Shown in pieces: positions 34,473-45,978 of a stretch of DNA of 64,000 nt. The notes beneath the pieces are model-generated. The model saw only the letters and a list, made by a program, of their open reading frames with translations, was not told the origin of the DNA and searched no databases. The stretch lies in contig CANTUR010000659.1 in assembly GCA_947683625.1 (NCBI GenBank), positions 855,501 through 919,500 of the forward strand, given 5' to 3'. Source of the DNA: Mallotus nudiflorus (lineage: Eukaryota > Streptophyta > Magnoliopsida > Malpighiales > Euphorbiaceae). Both the position numbers and the translations under genes were made by a program. Each line of letters opens with the position of its first letter. Position 1 is the stretch's first letter.

Positions 34473-35951
34473 ATGGCTACACAACTCAATCAGCTTCACT
34501 TTGTGTTGATTCCATTACTGTCTCCAGGCCACCTTATACCCATGATAGACATGGCCAAGCTTTTAGCAAACCATGGCATGGTTGTCACTATAGTAACTAC
34601 TCCTCTTAATGCCATCAAATTCAAATCAGCCGTTGAACGTTCCACTCGATCTGGTCTCAAGATTCAGTTTCTTGAACTTCAGTTTCCTGCAGTAGAAGCT
34701 GGTTTGCCAGAAGGATGTGAAAACATGGACAAAATTAGTTCCAGGAATTTGATCAGGAACTTCTTCAATGCCTCAGGTATGCTTCAGGATCAGTTCGAGC
34801 AAGTGTTCGAAACATTACAGCCCCGTCCAAGCTGCATAATCTCCGGCAAGAACCTTCCCTGGACGATAAAAACTGCTCAGAAGTTTGGAATTCCAAGATA
34901 TTTTTTCGACGGAATGGGGTGTTTTTCTTTCTCATGTACCCACAAACTTGAAGTTTCTAAAGTACATGAAACTGTCCCCAAGTTCGAGCCCTTCGTAATT
35001 CCTGACTTGCCTCATCGTATTGAATTGACAAGAGCCAAGTTACCTGAATTACTGAGTTCTGGTGAGCAGGATTTGAAGGACCTTCGAGATCATATAAGAG
35101 CAACTGAATACATAGGTGATGGGATTATAGTTAATACTTTTCAAGAACTGGAAGCAGAATATGTTGCAGAGTACAAGAAAGTTAAAGGAGACAACGTTTG
35201 GTGTATCGGTCCGGTTTCCGCCTGCAACAAAATGGAGTTAGACAAAGCTGAAAGAGGCGAAAAAGCCTCAATAGATGAAACCCAGTTATTAAAATGGCTT
35301 GATTCGAAGGAACCAAGATCAGTAATCTACGCTTGCCTTGGTAGCATTTGTGGCCTCACAGCTACGCAACTTGTGGAACTTGGTTTAGGCCTAGAAGCAT
35401 CAAACCAACCATTCATATGGGTGACACGAAGATGCAAAAATTCAGAAGGATTAGAGAAGTGGATTTTAGAAGAAGACTTTGAAAATAGGATTAAAGATAG
35501 AGGACTAATAATCAGAGGTTGGTCTCCACAAGTATTAATCTTATCCCATCAAGCTACAGGAGGTTTCTTGACACATTGTGGATGGAATTCAACCCTTGAA
35601 GGCATCACTGCTGGCGTGCCAATACTGGCTTGCCCATTATTTGCTGAACAATTTTTCAATGAGAAGCTGGTGGTGGATGTGCTGAGAATTGGTGTTAGTG
35701 TTGGAGTTGAGGCTGCTGTGACATGGGGATTAGAAGACAAGTTTGGACTAGTGATGAAGAGAGAAAAAGTAAAGGATGCTATTGACCAAGTTCTTGATAA
35801 AGGCAAAGAGGGAGATAATAGAAGAAAAAGAGCAAAAAAGCTTGGAGATATGGCTAAAAGTGCAATTGAAGAAGGTGGGTCTTCTTACATCAACATGGAA
35901 ATGTTCATCCAATATGTCAAGAATTCAATAAGCAGCATGAAGCCATACTGA
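34473..35951 (+). CDS. UDP-glycosyltransferase, UGT73C-like, lacking the usual catalytic Asp
   Basis: Intact, intronless, 492 residues, the usual length. Family 1 enzymes move a sugar from a UDP-sugar to a small molecule (hormone, flavonoid, terpenoid) in the cytosol. The catalytic-base His is His20 in SPGH. The C-terminal PSPG box is residues 350-393, from WSPQVLILSH through HCGWNSTLEG to FAEQ; the final Gln usually favours UDP-glucose. LLSPGHLIPMIDMAKLLA, FFDGMGCF and the PSPG wording resemble UGT73C. The motif normally read ISD..LPWT is ISGKNLPWT (residues 123-131), so the Asp that pairs with the catalytic His is Gly125. Start: an in-frame ATG at 34347 would add 42 residues, but homologues begin a few residues before LHFVLIPL, so 34473 is preferred. 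It is the only intact gene between large repeat blocks. Substrate is unknown. Confidence 0.95.
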   Translation: MATQLNQLHFVLIPLLSPGHLIPMIDMAKLLANHGMVVTIVTTPLNAIKFKSAVERSTRSGLKIQFLELQFPAVEAGLPEGCENMDKISSRNLIRNFFNASGMLQDQFEQVFETLQPRPSCIISGKNLPWTIKTAQKFGIPRYFFDGMGCFSFSCTHKLEVSKVHETVPKFEPFVIPDLPHRIELTRAKLPELLSSGEQDLKDLRDHIRATEYIGDGIIVNTFQELEAEYVAEYKKVKGDNVWCIGPVSACNKMELDKAERGEKASIDETQLLKWLDSKEPRSVIYACLGSICGLTATQLVELGLGLEASNQPFIWVTRRCKNSEGLEKWILEEDFENRIKDRGLIIRGWSPQVLILSHQATGGFLTHCGWNSTLEGITAGVPILACPLFAEQFFNEKLVVDVLRIGVSVGVEAAVTWGLEDKFGLVMKREKVKDAIDQVLDKGKEGDNRRKRAKKLGDMAKSAIEEGGSSYINMEMFIQYVKNSISSMKPY

Positions 35952-36007
35952 TAAAAGTTCTATTCTACTATTGTTGTTCCTGATAAGTGTACCTTATTAT
36001 TATGATG

Positions 36008-36013
36008 AATAAA
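36008..36013 (+). terminator. candidate poly(A) signal of the UGT gene
   Basis: AATAAA 57 bp after the stop codon. It lies in the first copy of a sequence repeated at 37783 and 38558. Confidence 0.45.
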
Positions 36014-37223
36014 TATAAAAACAGAACATTTTTTATCAAGAGAGAATCTGATCAAATTCATGGTCGCTACATCATTAGAATGCTTATATTAACAATTTTA
36101 GAAATTTGTTTATAAATTTTTTGAAGTCATTTCTATAAATTTAAAAATATATTTCCAATTCACAAGGATTATCTTTAGTGTTTTTTTTCCTAAATAAAAA
36201 TTTTCGAAATAGGAGCTCATATTTTTCTTATTTAAATAAAGAAATTTATGAATAATAATTTTTTTCAAAATATTTATATATTTCTGCATATTTTTATTTT
36301 TATATTTATATTTTTAAAATATATCATATCATATTGGTTTTCATTTTTGGGTTGTTTGACATAGCAGAATATTTCCAAGGCCTTTTGTTCTTCTTGGCAT
36401 GTTGGGTTTTTAAAAAAGTTCAAATCATTTTGACGATAATCAATTTGATTTTACTAAGCTATGCGGTTCCCTAACTCTAAACTAAACAAAAATAATAAAA
36501 TTCAAATCCAAATTTAGAGAAAATGGGTTTTTGTTAGTTTCAAATGTTATTGTTCCAAAGGTTTTGTTGACCAAATGTGAAATGGATTGGATAACTAAAG
36601 CAAGTGCAATTGATGGAGTTTGGATTAGGCCTAGGAACATCAGGGAGTAGCTATTGTGACATTACTTGCAGTCGGCCTTGGGCATCATCAGCTTCAGCTA
36701 GATAATGAAGGGGCTTTCTTTTGGGGGAAACAATGGACCTTTGATTCTTGATCCATTTTGTTTTGGTTATGTTAAAAAAAAAAAACAAAAAACAAAAATT
36801 TTATGCGAAGTGACAATTCGTTTTCAAAAGCAAGAAAGTTTCTTTTGAAGAATTTATGACTTGTGCGACTTGAATTTCAATGCCGACCACTCTTAATTTA
36901 AGTGGTAGGGAAATTATAAGAGTTCTAATTTCCTTAAGGAATTCCCGATGAAACCTTAATGAAATAATTTAGGTTGAGATTATAAATTCTTAAAAATAAA
37001 TATTTAACAATTAAAATAACTATTTCAAAAAGAAAATAATTTTAACGAACTATATGAAGTAATAGGGTTTTTGAACATGAATTGTCGTTTCATGTAATTT
37101 TTTTTTAAATTTTTTACTCTCTTAGTGACTCAAATATTCTTTATGAATAAATGTGATTATTAATAGTCCAAGGGAAATAAAAGTTTTCTAACAGTTCATT
37201 AATCTCAACTGAATATTGAGAGG

Positions 37224-37762
37224 ATGATGAATGGGTTTTGGTGGACAGGTTCTTGTGCTCATGGTAAAGGTATTCGTTGGTTGAATTGGGAAAAACTCTG
37301 TGCTCCTAAGACTTCTGGTAGTTTGGGATTCAAAAGGTTGCATGATTTTAATCTCGCCATGTTATGCATGCAAGCTTGGCGTTTTATTAAATTTCCCCAT
37401 TTGCTAGTGTCTCGATTCTTCAAATCGAAGTACTTTCCTCATTCTGATTTCATCCACTCTTCTTTTGGTGGTTCTCTTAGTTATGTGTGGCATAGCATTT
37501 GGTCTACTAGGAATTTAATTTCTTGCTGAGGGTTGTCGCTTTCGGGTTGGTGTTGGGTTGAATATCTCTGCTTGGAATGATGCGTGGCTTCCAAATGATT
37601 CAAATCCCTGAACAACTTCAGACGTTCCTACGGGTTTGGAGAATATTAAGGTTTCAGCTTTAATGAAAATTGGTGTAAGGGAGTGGTATGAGGATGTTCT
37701 TCTAGATATGTTTAATGAGAGGGACCGTAATCTTATTTTGCAAATTCTTGTTAGTCGTAGAG
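37224..37762 (+). pseudogene. LINE ORF2 fragment (RT C-terminal region), first copy
   Basis: An open stretch of 101 codons reads GKGIRWLNWEKLC, GSLGFKRLHDFNLAMLC, FKSKYFPHSDF and SYVWHSIWSTRN, the conserved region after the polymerase domain of plant L1 ORF2. It continues in another frame (AWNDAWLPNDSNP) and then breaks off at about 37762, where a copy of the UGT 3' flank repeat follows. Nothing here encodes an active enzyme. The closest relative in the window is 51670-52230. Confidence 0.85.
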
Positions 37763-37782
37763 AACTTTTGACAAAAGTTGCT

Positions 37783-38052
37783 ACCTTATTGTTATGATGA
37801 ATAAATATAAAAAACAGAACATTTTTTATCAAGAGAAAGAATCTGATCAAATTCATGGTTACTACTGTATTGGAATGTTTATCTTTAAAAAAGTTCGAAT
37901 GATTTTTATAATAATCAATTTAATATGTTTTACCAAAACTGTGTGCGTTCGAATCCGTATAGCACAAACTCTAGACTAAACAAAAATAAATGAAAGAGGT
38001 ATTTACTAAAATACTCTCAAAACTCAATTCCACCACTAAAATATTTCATTTT
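37783..38052 (+). repeat. second copy of the UGT 3'-flank repeat
   Basis: Matches 35990-36085 and 36411-36497 (ACAGAACATTTTTTATCAAG, GTGTGCGTTCGAATCC) and continues into Mutator-like end sequence (TATTTACTAAAATACTC...TAAAATATTTCATTTTTA) similar to 38763-38835. The last part may therefore be a truncated element end. Confidence 0.75.
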
Positions 38053-38557
38053 TAGTGGCATTGCTTCTACATATATCCACTTTAAACCAATAAGCATCTC
38101 TAAAGACATTGACAAGACAAAATCAGCATCAATTTCAGTGGTGCAAAGAATATTTTGTGAAAAGTAGCTCAAGTTCCATCAACTTATTGTTGACAAGAAT
38201 CGTTAGTACCATACAAAGAAACCTATAACTGAATACACATAAAGCTAATTGATACGTTAAATTTTCTGATCACATGCATAAGTTAATTGTGCTTCCCCAA
38301 ACTCATCCTTCTTTCCATTTTCCAAATATCTGAAAAAACATTTGTCCAGTTCCATTTTCAAAGTGCACTATTTATGCAAATTTATGAAACCATCATTAAC
38401 AGAGGCTTTAAAGAGATGTAATAAAGTTTCAGGAATATTCAACTAAAATAAAGCTAAAAAAACACCATAAATGTCGATGGTCCCTTGAAAAGTAGAAAAT
38501 GGAAAGTAATAAAATTTCAATAAAGATAAAGATAATGATAAAAGAAGACAGCATTCC
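38053..38557. other. unassigned AT-rich spacer between repeat copies
   Basis: No open frame of note and no TE domain seen. Confidence 0.6.
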
Positions 38558-38762
38558 GTATTGTTATGATGAATAAATATTAAAAACAGAACATTTTTTA
38601 TCAAGAGAAAGAATCTGATCAAATTCTTGATTACTACTGCATCGGAATGTTTATTTTTGAAAAAGTTCGAATCATTTTTATAATAATCAATTTGATATGT
38701 TTTACCAAAAAGGTGTGCGGTTCGAGTCCATATAGCCCAAACTCTAAATTAAACAAAAATAA
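38558..38762 (+). repeat. third copy of the UGT 3'-flank repeat; left part of the expanded block copy
   Basis: Nearly collinear with 37783-37990 (ATGATGAATAAATAT, ACAGAACATTTTTTATCAAG, GTGTGCGGTTCGAGTCC). The block's continuation is displaced to 43937, beyond an insertion of about 5.2 kb. Confidence 0.8.
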
Positions 38763-38879
38763 ATGAAAAAGATCTTTATTAAACTGCTCCCAAAAACACG
38801 ATTCAACCATTAAGATATTTCATTTTTTTATTACTAATATACCCTTACGCCAAAAAAAAAAAGAAAAAACTCCACATTG

Positions 38880-39640
38880 TTGCTCTCTTTTCTTCCAGTT
38901 CTTCACCGTCTACTTCATCTTTGGGGTCATTGAAGTCTCAGATCCATCTCCATCTCCATCTCCATCTCCATCTCCGTGCTCGTGCATATGTGATTAATTG
39001 CTCCGTCCTCTTCTTCTTCTTCCTCTAAATTTTCCGGATCCATAGTGTCTATTCATTTTGATTGATGGTTTTCTTTGAAAAATTCAAAATTTTATGGTTA
39101 GAGTTTGACCATTGCTGTCACTGCTAATGGGATGTTTGTTTCTTGAAAATTTGATTGGTGGGTTATTAAGAGTATTCTTTTTTTTTTTTGAAAATTCATA
39201 TTCCATGGTTAAATCTTATGGTGCTGTTTCTATTTAAGATCTTTACTTGCTATAAATTGGTTCTGGATTAGTTTGATTTTAATATTAATTGATGTGTTCA
39301 GGCTATATTTTATGGGAATTGACAGGTTATTGAGAAATTTTGAATCTTGTTCTTTTGTTTTAAGTTTCTGTAAGACTAAATTGGTTTTTATTCCTTATTT
39401 TCCCCTCTTTACTATTCAATTGTTCTATTGAGGTCCTATGAATAGGATTTTCATGATAATGCTTATGGCAAACCAGAAGTGTTTGAGTTTCATTTTTTAC
39501 TTATTGGGATTTTTATAATAATGCTTATGGCAACAGTGTGCATAAAATGTTGGCATATTTAGAACAAAATTTTAGGACTTGGCAAGATGAAATCCATTTG
39601 TTTGCCTTCTGGAACAACAAAATGAAGTTTTCTTGTCGTT
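38880..39640 (+). other. possible captured gene leader and exon-like piece
   Basis: 38880-39060 looks like a 5' UTR (C/T-rich, with CTTCTTCTTCTTCCTC). Near 39517 an open frame reads NNAYGNSVHKMLAYLEQNF before a stop about 39648. I do not recognise the product. It is short and could be chance, so it is kept as a possible gene fragment carried by insertion X. Confidence 0.25.
38942..38976 (+). repeat. (CCATCT)n hexamer array
   Basis: Five to six CCATCT units within a pyrimidine-rich, less AT-rich stretch (38880-39060) that resembles a plant gene 5' leader. Confidence 0.85.
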
Positions 39641-40198
39641 TCTATTAGATTTATGTTGTGTCAGTTATAATTAAGATGGACGAGCATTATAAGGAAAAAG
39701 TTTCTTGTCACAACTTACGATAAGTAACAGTACGTCACGCGATGGGAGAGGTAATAGATAGCCCTCCTGTATCAGGGAGGCAAAATTGAAAGAAAGTTTT
39801 TTTATAGGAACCTAAACTGTAATTTTATAGAGATTAAAGTGGATATTCATTGCGAGTTGCGAACGTCTATCATTGTCCTATTTTCATCCATCATGATAAG
39901 AGATGAGACTCGGTTGTAAAAGTCCACTTACTATGAGAAAGATTGAAGCTTTACACTTGTACCATACTTTGCTTTGTAATGTATATTTTACCTATTAATT
40001 TATAGCAATCCTGTTAATGTAAAACACAACTGAGTTATTTACAAAATGTTTCCAAATGGATTCTTTGGCAAGTAGTATGCCTGAATTTGACTAAAATGAG
40101 TGAAGGAACTTAGTTTCAGTGTTTAATTCTCAGAGGCGGTATCTGATGTGGAGCAACAAGCCTTTGAATGAGTTTACAGAATAGTGGACAATATATAT

Positions 40199-40199
40199 A

Positions 40200-40253
<54 letters not shown>
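40199..40253 (+). repeat. (ATT)n microsatellite
   Basis: About eighteen ATT units; a shorter ATT array lies at 41852-41886. Confidence 0.95.
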
Positions 40254-40254
<1 letters not shown>

Positions 40255-40375
40255 TGATTTTTATTCTTAGAATTTGACTTTCCTATATTGTTAAATATTT
40301 GATTTTCTACCTTAATTAGAATTGTCTTTATTTTATTTCCTAATTAAAAATAAAATTAGGGTGGATAGGTTTGTG

Positions 40376-41414
40376 TCATCCTATAAATATGTAAGATTTA
40401 GGGCTATATGAGACAGTTTTTATTGAATTGATTATTCAGAATTATTATTTTTTCCAAAGTCAGTATTCTTGTGAATCAACGAATTATTGAATACCTATTT
40501 TCTGATATTTGTGTGCAAATCAACAGATTATAAAAGGTTGCTAGACGGCTAATCATGTGTGATTCAACGACTTGCAACATTTATCTTTTTGTTCTTTTAT
40601 TTTATTTTTATTTCTTTAAAGCTTCTATTACATCAGTATCCTATCAAAATCCTTACATGATATGAATGGTGAGAGTGCAGACACTCAATCTGGCTGCAAA
40701 ATAGCTGGTTTTTAACCAACCAGTCATGTTACATTTGTTGAAGTTAGAATGCTTTCTTGTTAATGAGTCTCTTTACATTATCTATTGACTGCGACTTCAT
40801 AGTTTCGTATATTTCTGTTTGCCTATTGCTAGTATATGTATGTGTGATATATCTATATGAGAATAAAAATGTAGATCAAGGCATAAAGCTGAGACAAGTC
40901 ATCCTATAAATATGTAAGCTTTAGGGCTATATGAGACAATTTTTATTGAATTGATTATTCAAAATTATTATTTTTTCCAAAGTCAGTATTCTTGTGAATC
41001 AACGAATTATTGAATACCTATTTTCTGATATTTGTGTGCAAATCAACAGATTATAAAAGGTTGCTAGACGACTAATCATGTGTGATTCAATGACTTGCAA
41101 CATTTATCTTTTTGTTCTTTTATTTTATTTTTATTTCTTTAAAGCTTCTATTACATCAGTATCCTATCAAAATCCTTACATGATATGAATGGTGAGAGTG
41201 CAGACACTCAATCTGGCTGCAAAATAGCTGGTTTTTAACCAACCAGTCGTGTTACATTTATTGAAGTTAGAATGCTTTCTTGTTAATGAGTCTCTTTACA
41301 TTATCTATTGACTGCGACTTCATAATTTCGTATATTTCTGTTTGCCTATTGCTAGTATATGTATGTGTGATATATCTATATGAGAATAAAAATGTAGATC
41401 AAGGCATAAAGCTG
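40376..41414 (+). repeat. 516-bp tandem duplication with 7-bp spacer
   Basis: 40376-40891 and 40899-41414 are both 516 bp and differ at about eight single positions by eye (for example AGATTTAGGG/AGCTTTAGGG and GACGGC/GACGAC), separated by AGACAAG. No indels are seen. No coding domain is present. It is much younger than the insertion it lies in. Confidence 0.93.
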
Positions 41415-41607
41415 CAAACAATTCCCCTCCATGGATGATATCAGTGATTAAATTAGACGTTTTTTTTTTTTTGCCATAAGACATTTTTGTTTTTATGTCC
41501 TAATAAGATTGGAATTTTATGTGCTATTCTGTTATTAATATTTTTTAAGTACTGTATGATTAGGCAACAGTGTGCATAAATTGATGTCGGCTTGCCTTAC
41601 AAAAGAG

Positions 41608-41720
41608 ACAAGCCCAATGAAAGTACATATGAAGGCAGCGAAGCCTAACGCAGAAACAAGCCCAATGAAAGTACAAATGAAGGCAGTGAAACCTAACGAA
41701 GAAACAAGCCCAAAGAAATT
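41608..41720 (+). repeat. 48-bp tandem repeat, 2.3 copies, in frame
   Basis: Units start at 41608, 41656 and 41704 (partial) with ACAAGCCCAATGAAAGTACA. The 48-bp period keeps frame, and the open frame reads ETSPMKVHMKAAKPN then ETSPMKVQMKAVKPN before a stop near 41733. It is short and matches no family that I know. Confidence 0.8.
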
Positions 41721-41850
41721 AATATTAAAACTCTAATTTTATAGATTATCACTATCCAAGCTCAAGTACACTATTTATTGGCAAGAAGTACATCATGTAC
41801 AAATTCTAAAGAAATAAAAATAAAAAATAATTTTTTTGTATATTTTTTGG

Positions 41851-41888
<38 letters not shown>

Positions 41889-43154
41889 AAAACAGAAAGT
41901 ATCCTAAATTGACAAAAATATATATAAAATTATTGTTCATAAATATAAAATAAATAGAAAATATTCTAAATCATCGTATTAAAAACATAAAATAAACAGA
42001 AAGTATTCTAAATTGATAAAAATAAACATGGAATATTTTTTATTTATTTTTCATTTACTTTAGTTTATTTTCCATATATGAAACAATCTCTTAACAATTT
42101 CATTATGTTTTTCCTTGTTTTTGATTGAATAAATTATCATAATTATTTTGTTGTATTTGATTATTTTGTTTTTATTTTTCCCTTAGTCATTTTTCTTATC
42201 ACTTGATATATATAGATGCTAAATTTTCTCCTGTAACTAATTTATGATTGTTGTCTCTTTAATTTAACTTGATCAATTCATGTGTGGATTTGAGCAATCG
42301 CCTCTTATATATTATGTAATAAATACATAATATTGCAGGACAGAACAAAAAATCTCATATATATTCTTCAAAATAAAAAAACTAAAACATAAAAATGAAT
42401 CAAAAACTAAAATAAACCAAAAGGATATAAAAAAATGAATCGGAAAAAAAAAAGATACAAAAATGAATCGAAAGCTAAAAAAAAAAAACCAAAAATAGAT
42501 TCATAGAAAAAATAACTAATAACTCTCCAACTATGGAATGTTTGGACATAAAATAAAAATTACATAAATACAACAAACATACAAAAATAAACTATGTGAT
42601 ACAACTACATTTCTATTAATAAAATAAAAAAGTATTAGAAACCAAAAAAAAACCAAAAAGATATCAAATTAAAAAAAGGATCATAAACCAAAAAAAAAAA
42701 AAACCAAAATAATACTAAATTGCAAATGCAATATAAACGGCAACATTCTCTTATGACTCAAAAATTCTTTAAAAAATTTCTATTACAATAATTACAACTC
42801 GATTAATTTCAAAGAAAATGTTTAGCTTTAAGTTTTAGTATATTTTTTTTGTATACTTTTGATTTATTTTTAGTTTCCTATACAATAACAAATAGGGACT
42901 TTAAGATATAGATAGATTTATGCTTCCTTTTTTTGTGAAGGAAGACTAATAAAATCATTTTCAACATCTTGCGAATACAAAATCAAATATAAACTAAAAA
43001 GCAACAAAAAATAAATTACAAGAAACTAATAACAATATATACTACATCAACACCCTTCACATTTTGTCTGCCAAGACCACTAGAATCAGTAGGAACAAAA
43101 GCAAAATCAACATTTTCAACACGCTATTCAATAAAAAAAATTACAAATAAACAA

Positions 43155-43160
<6 letters not shown>

Positions 43161-43206
<46 letters not shown>
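43161..43206. repeat. (TA)n microsatellite
   Basis: Uninterrupted AT dinucleotides, about 23 units. Confidence 0.95.
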
Positions 43207-43210
<4 letters not shown>

Positions 43211-43379
43211 TATTTCATAAAACAATGCATGCTAGCCTCTTTTAGCAAAACCCAATAAAAAAATTAATTTAATGACACTACTAGATTTTTAACTATTTTA
43301 TTTATAGGATTATATAATTTTGTATTTATTTTGGTTTATTGAAATTAAAAAAATTAACATTTAGAAAATAATGGTAAAT

Positions 43380-43850
43380 TGATTAAAAAAGAAAGAGAAA
43401 ATAAAAATAAAAAAGAGGGAACAAAGAAATAAAAATAAAAAGAGATTGTATTTCAATATAAAATGTAAAAAAATTTATGAAATAGAATCTTAAAAAATAT
43501 ATATTGGCTAATTCTCCACTAATATTAAAAGATGAAAAAAAGAGAAAATAAAAACTTTGAAAAAAATGAAAAAGAAAAAAAAAGAGAAATAAAAAATAAA
43601 AAAAGAAAGGAAGGAGGAAAGAATAAAAATATAAAAATAACAAGGAAAAAAAGAGAAATAAAAAATAGTAAAGAGAAAAAATAAAAAAGGAAGAAGGAAA
43701 AAATAAATATATAAAAAAGGAAAAAATAAAATTTTTTAAAAAAGAGAAAAATGAATAAAGAAGGAACAAATAAAGAGAATATAAATAAAAAAGAAAGAAA
43801 AATAAAAATAAAAGGAAAAATAAAGTAAAAAGAAGAAGGGTGCATATCTA
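43380..43850 (+). repeat. purine-rich low-complexity tract near the right end of insertion X
   Basis: Almost only A and G with scattered T (AAAGAGAAA, GGAAGGAGG). It mirrors the T/C-rich tract at 46450-46800, as expected if the two insertions are related in opposite orientation. The Phe/Tyr-rich open frames on the minus strand here follow from composition. Confidence 0.8.
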
Positions 43851-45109
43851 TAAATAAAATAGGTACTAATGTAAATAAAAAGGGTAAAATAAGTAAAAAA
43901 ATGAAATAAAAAGTGTATATTTGTATAAAAATCTTTAAATAAAATTCAAATCCAAATTTAGAGAAAATAGGTTTTTGTAGTTTCAAATAGTATTGTTTCA
44001 AACAATTGTTATATCGTGGATCTTTGTCCATATTATAATATGGACTTACACATGTGAGATAAAAAAAAAAGTGTCTTTTGTTCACATAGGTTCATTGATC
44101 TTCACTTGCGGTTTCAATAAATCTATAGGTGATATTCAAACTACATGTGAAAATTAATGACTCTGCTACAAGTTCATTAACCTTTACCTCTTCAGTTCCA
44201 TCGATCTTTGCATGCAGATTCATGTTGATTTTTTTGTTTTCCATTCACTACTTTTTCCAATTTTATGTCCATTATTATCCATTAATTTGTCCTTTGATGA
44301 AACAGTAAGTAAACTGATGATTGTTAGCCTCTACCAAGTTCACAGTTGCATATGGTGAGTCTTCTGTTGAGGGAAGCATTAAGATTTTTATTAACACTAA
44401 AGCTGTTGAAGATTTCTGCATCTAGGCTCTCAAATATTCTCTATGCTGAATATGGATGTTGCATTCTGATCCAAAGGGTTATTATCATCTAAGTTCATTA
44501 GTTTGCTGCTAATTGACTAGCTGACAGGTCCACATAGCCAATACACATGCATGTCACAAGATATAACCAGCTTTTCGAGCAAAATTTTACAATTTGGTAT
44601 ATTAATATAAACTTGCACAGTCTATGCTTCCAGCAAAATAGCCAGAAGAAATCCACTAGCAACCTATACAATTGTTGCAGGAGTTGAATTGAAGACCTAA
44701 AATCTTTTTGAAACCAACATGTTTATGGGGCATATGCCTCCATCAGTGCCAACAGTCCCATTCAATAAAATGCTGCTAATTTTAAGGCAAAAGCACACAG
44801 TTAATGTAAGGTTCCAATTCAGAACACTTTTAAACGTAATTTGGAATCAAGATTTTATTGATAAAAGGATTTTTGCCTAGTTTCACTTGAATACTACTAT
44901 TTTTTTAAAACAGAAATGGAAACAATAAGTATCCCCCACCCTACAGCTTGTGACTAGCGATGGGATTTGCTTGTTTACAGTTAAGTTGATTTGTTGGCTG
45001 CATGCTTACATGAAATTTGCTTGTTTTGATTCTTCATCTCATCTCCAGCAACAAGAAAGAATGCAGTGTGCCTGAGAAACACATTCAAGAAGTTAGAACA
45101 GTGATGCAT

Positions 45110-45310
45110 ATTTAATATAAGGACGACTGTAATTGGTTGAATGATAACATTCAGTTGTTCATGCCTGAAAAAATTCATCATTTTGGTTTTGGAGTCATCA
45201 TCGATATCAATGGTGCTGTCCAATGCCTTCTGCATATGATGCAACCACTTTCTGCAGCTTGGTGGGTTACAGGGAATGATCTGTGGTGTCCGATCAATGC
45301 AGGATGGCCT
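45110..45310 (-). pseudogene. possible exon of an unidentified gene fragment
   Basis: On the minus strand an acceptor-like TTTTTTGCAG (45309-45318) precedes an open frame reading CNPPSCRKWLHHMQKALDS then IDIDDDSKTKMMNFFRHEQL. It looks like a real acidic and basic helix rather than AT-driven noise, but I cannot name a family. Downstream it runs on into hydrophobic, intron-like sequence. A second minus-strand piece with a stop codon lies upstream at 45979-46095, which does not fit as the same transcript's preceding exon. Confidence 0.3.
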
Positions 45311-45681
45311 GCAAAAAATTGCAAGATAATAAAAAATAGTTGGATGAACCCGCCATTACATGATATAAACAGAACAAAACATAACACACTCAAAACGAAA
45401 TGGACCCAGTTACAGTTTTGCAATTTTCAATTCTTGAAATCAAGAAAATAATGGAACCATTAAAGTGCACTGGATCACATAAAATAGAACTGTAGATTTT
45501 TAATAATATTGTTAAGTAATAAACCTTAACATGTAGTTAAATACTAATGAATTTATAAGTAATTACAAATGAATCTATAGATAAATACTAATGAACGTAC
45601 ATGCAAATACTAATGAATTTACGGTGCAATAATAGTGAAAATGTATTATTTAAGTAATAAATGTTTTACCTTTCTATTTAT

Positions 45682-45687
<6 letters not shown>

Positions 45688-45726
<39 letters not shown>
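45688..45726. repeat. (TA)n microsatellite
   Basis: Uninterrupted AT dinucleotides. Confidence 0.95.
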
Positions 45727-45729
<3 letters not shown>

Positions 45730-45978
45730 CACAAAACCTATCATAAGTTTCTCCAGCATTTCATGAAAAAAGAAATCCAGACTACAAATGGTATAACGAG
45801 GTAATTCAGATCCAAATTTTGCAGCATACAAGTCAAAAATACATGTTACCCGTTTAAGCCACCACGAACAATCTAGCAAATAACCACATTAGTGCTCAGT
45901 ATGCACAGAAGAAGAAGAAGAAAGACATCACGGTCAGATTGGCTATTATTTCATTGTGTGAATTTCTGGTGGCTATAT

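Larger units (their letters stand above)
35990..37762 (+). repeat. duplicated block, compact copy (UGT 3' flank plus LINE fragment)
   Basis: It begins with the 3' flank of the UGT (ATGATGAATAAATAT...AACAGAACATTTTTTATCAAG). A 325-bp AT-rich interruption is at about 36086-36410. It then continues through TTCCAAAGGTTTTGTTGACC and CAATGCCGACCACTCTTAAT into a LINE fragment. The same order recurs, interrupted by insertions, in 38558-52230. Confidence 0.8.
38763..43936. mobile_element. Mutator-like insertion X (about 5.2 kb)
   Basis: The compact copy shows the uninterrupted site (AACAAAAATAATAAAATTC, 36485-36503). In the expanded copy the two halves lie at 38762 and 43937, so the DNA between is an insertion. 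The ends are AT-rich with similar inverted wording (left ATCTTTATTAAACTGCTC, right complement AGATTTTTATACAAATATAC). AAATAA at both borders could be a TSD but is low-complexity. No transposase is recognised, so it is probably non-autonomous. It shares internal sequence, inverted, with the insertion at 46333-51119. Confidence 0.65.

Noticed and set aside
38711..38730. GGTTCGAGTCC as a tRNA or SINE B box
   Set aside because: No A box or tRNA fold at the right distance upstream; it is part of the UGT 3'-flank repeat.
40376..41414. 516-bp repeats as the two LTRs of a tiny retroelement
   Set aside because: Only 7 bp separate them and there is no PBS, purine tract or TG...CA ends; tandem duplication fits better.
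43383..44085. Two long minus-strand Phe/Tyr/Leu-rich open frames
   Set aside because: Translation of a purine-rich low-complexity tract; no domain pattern.
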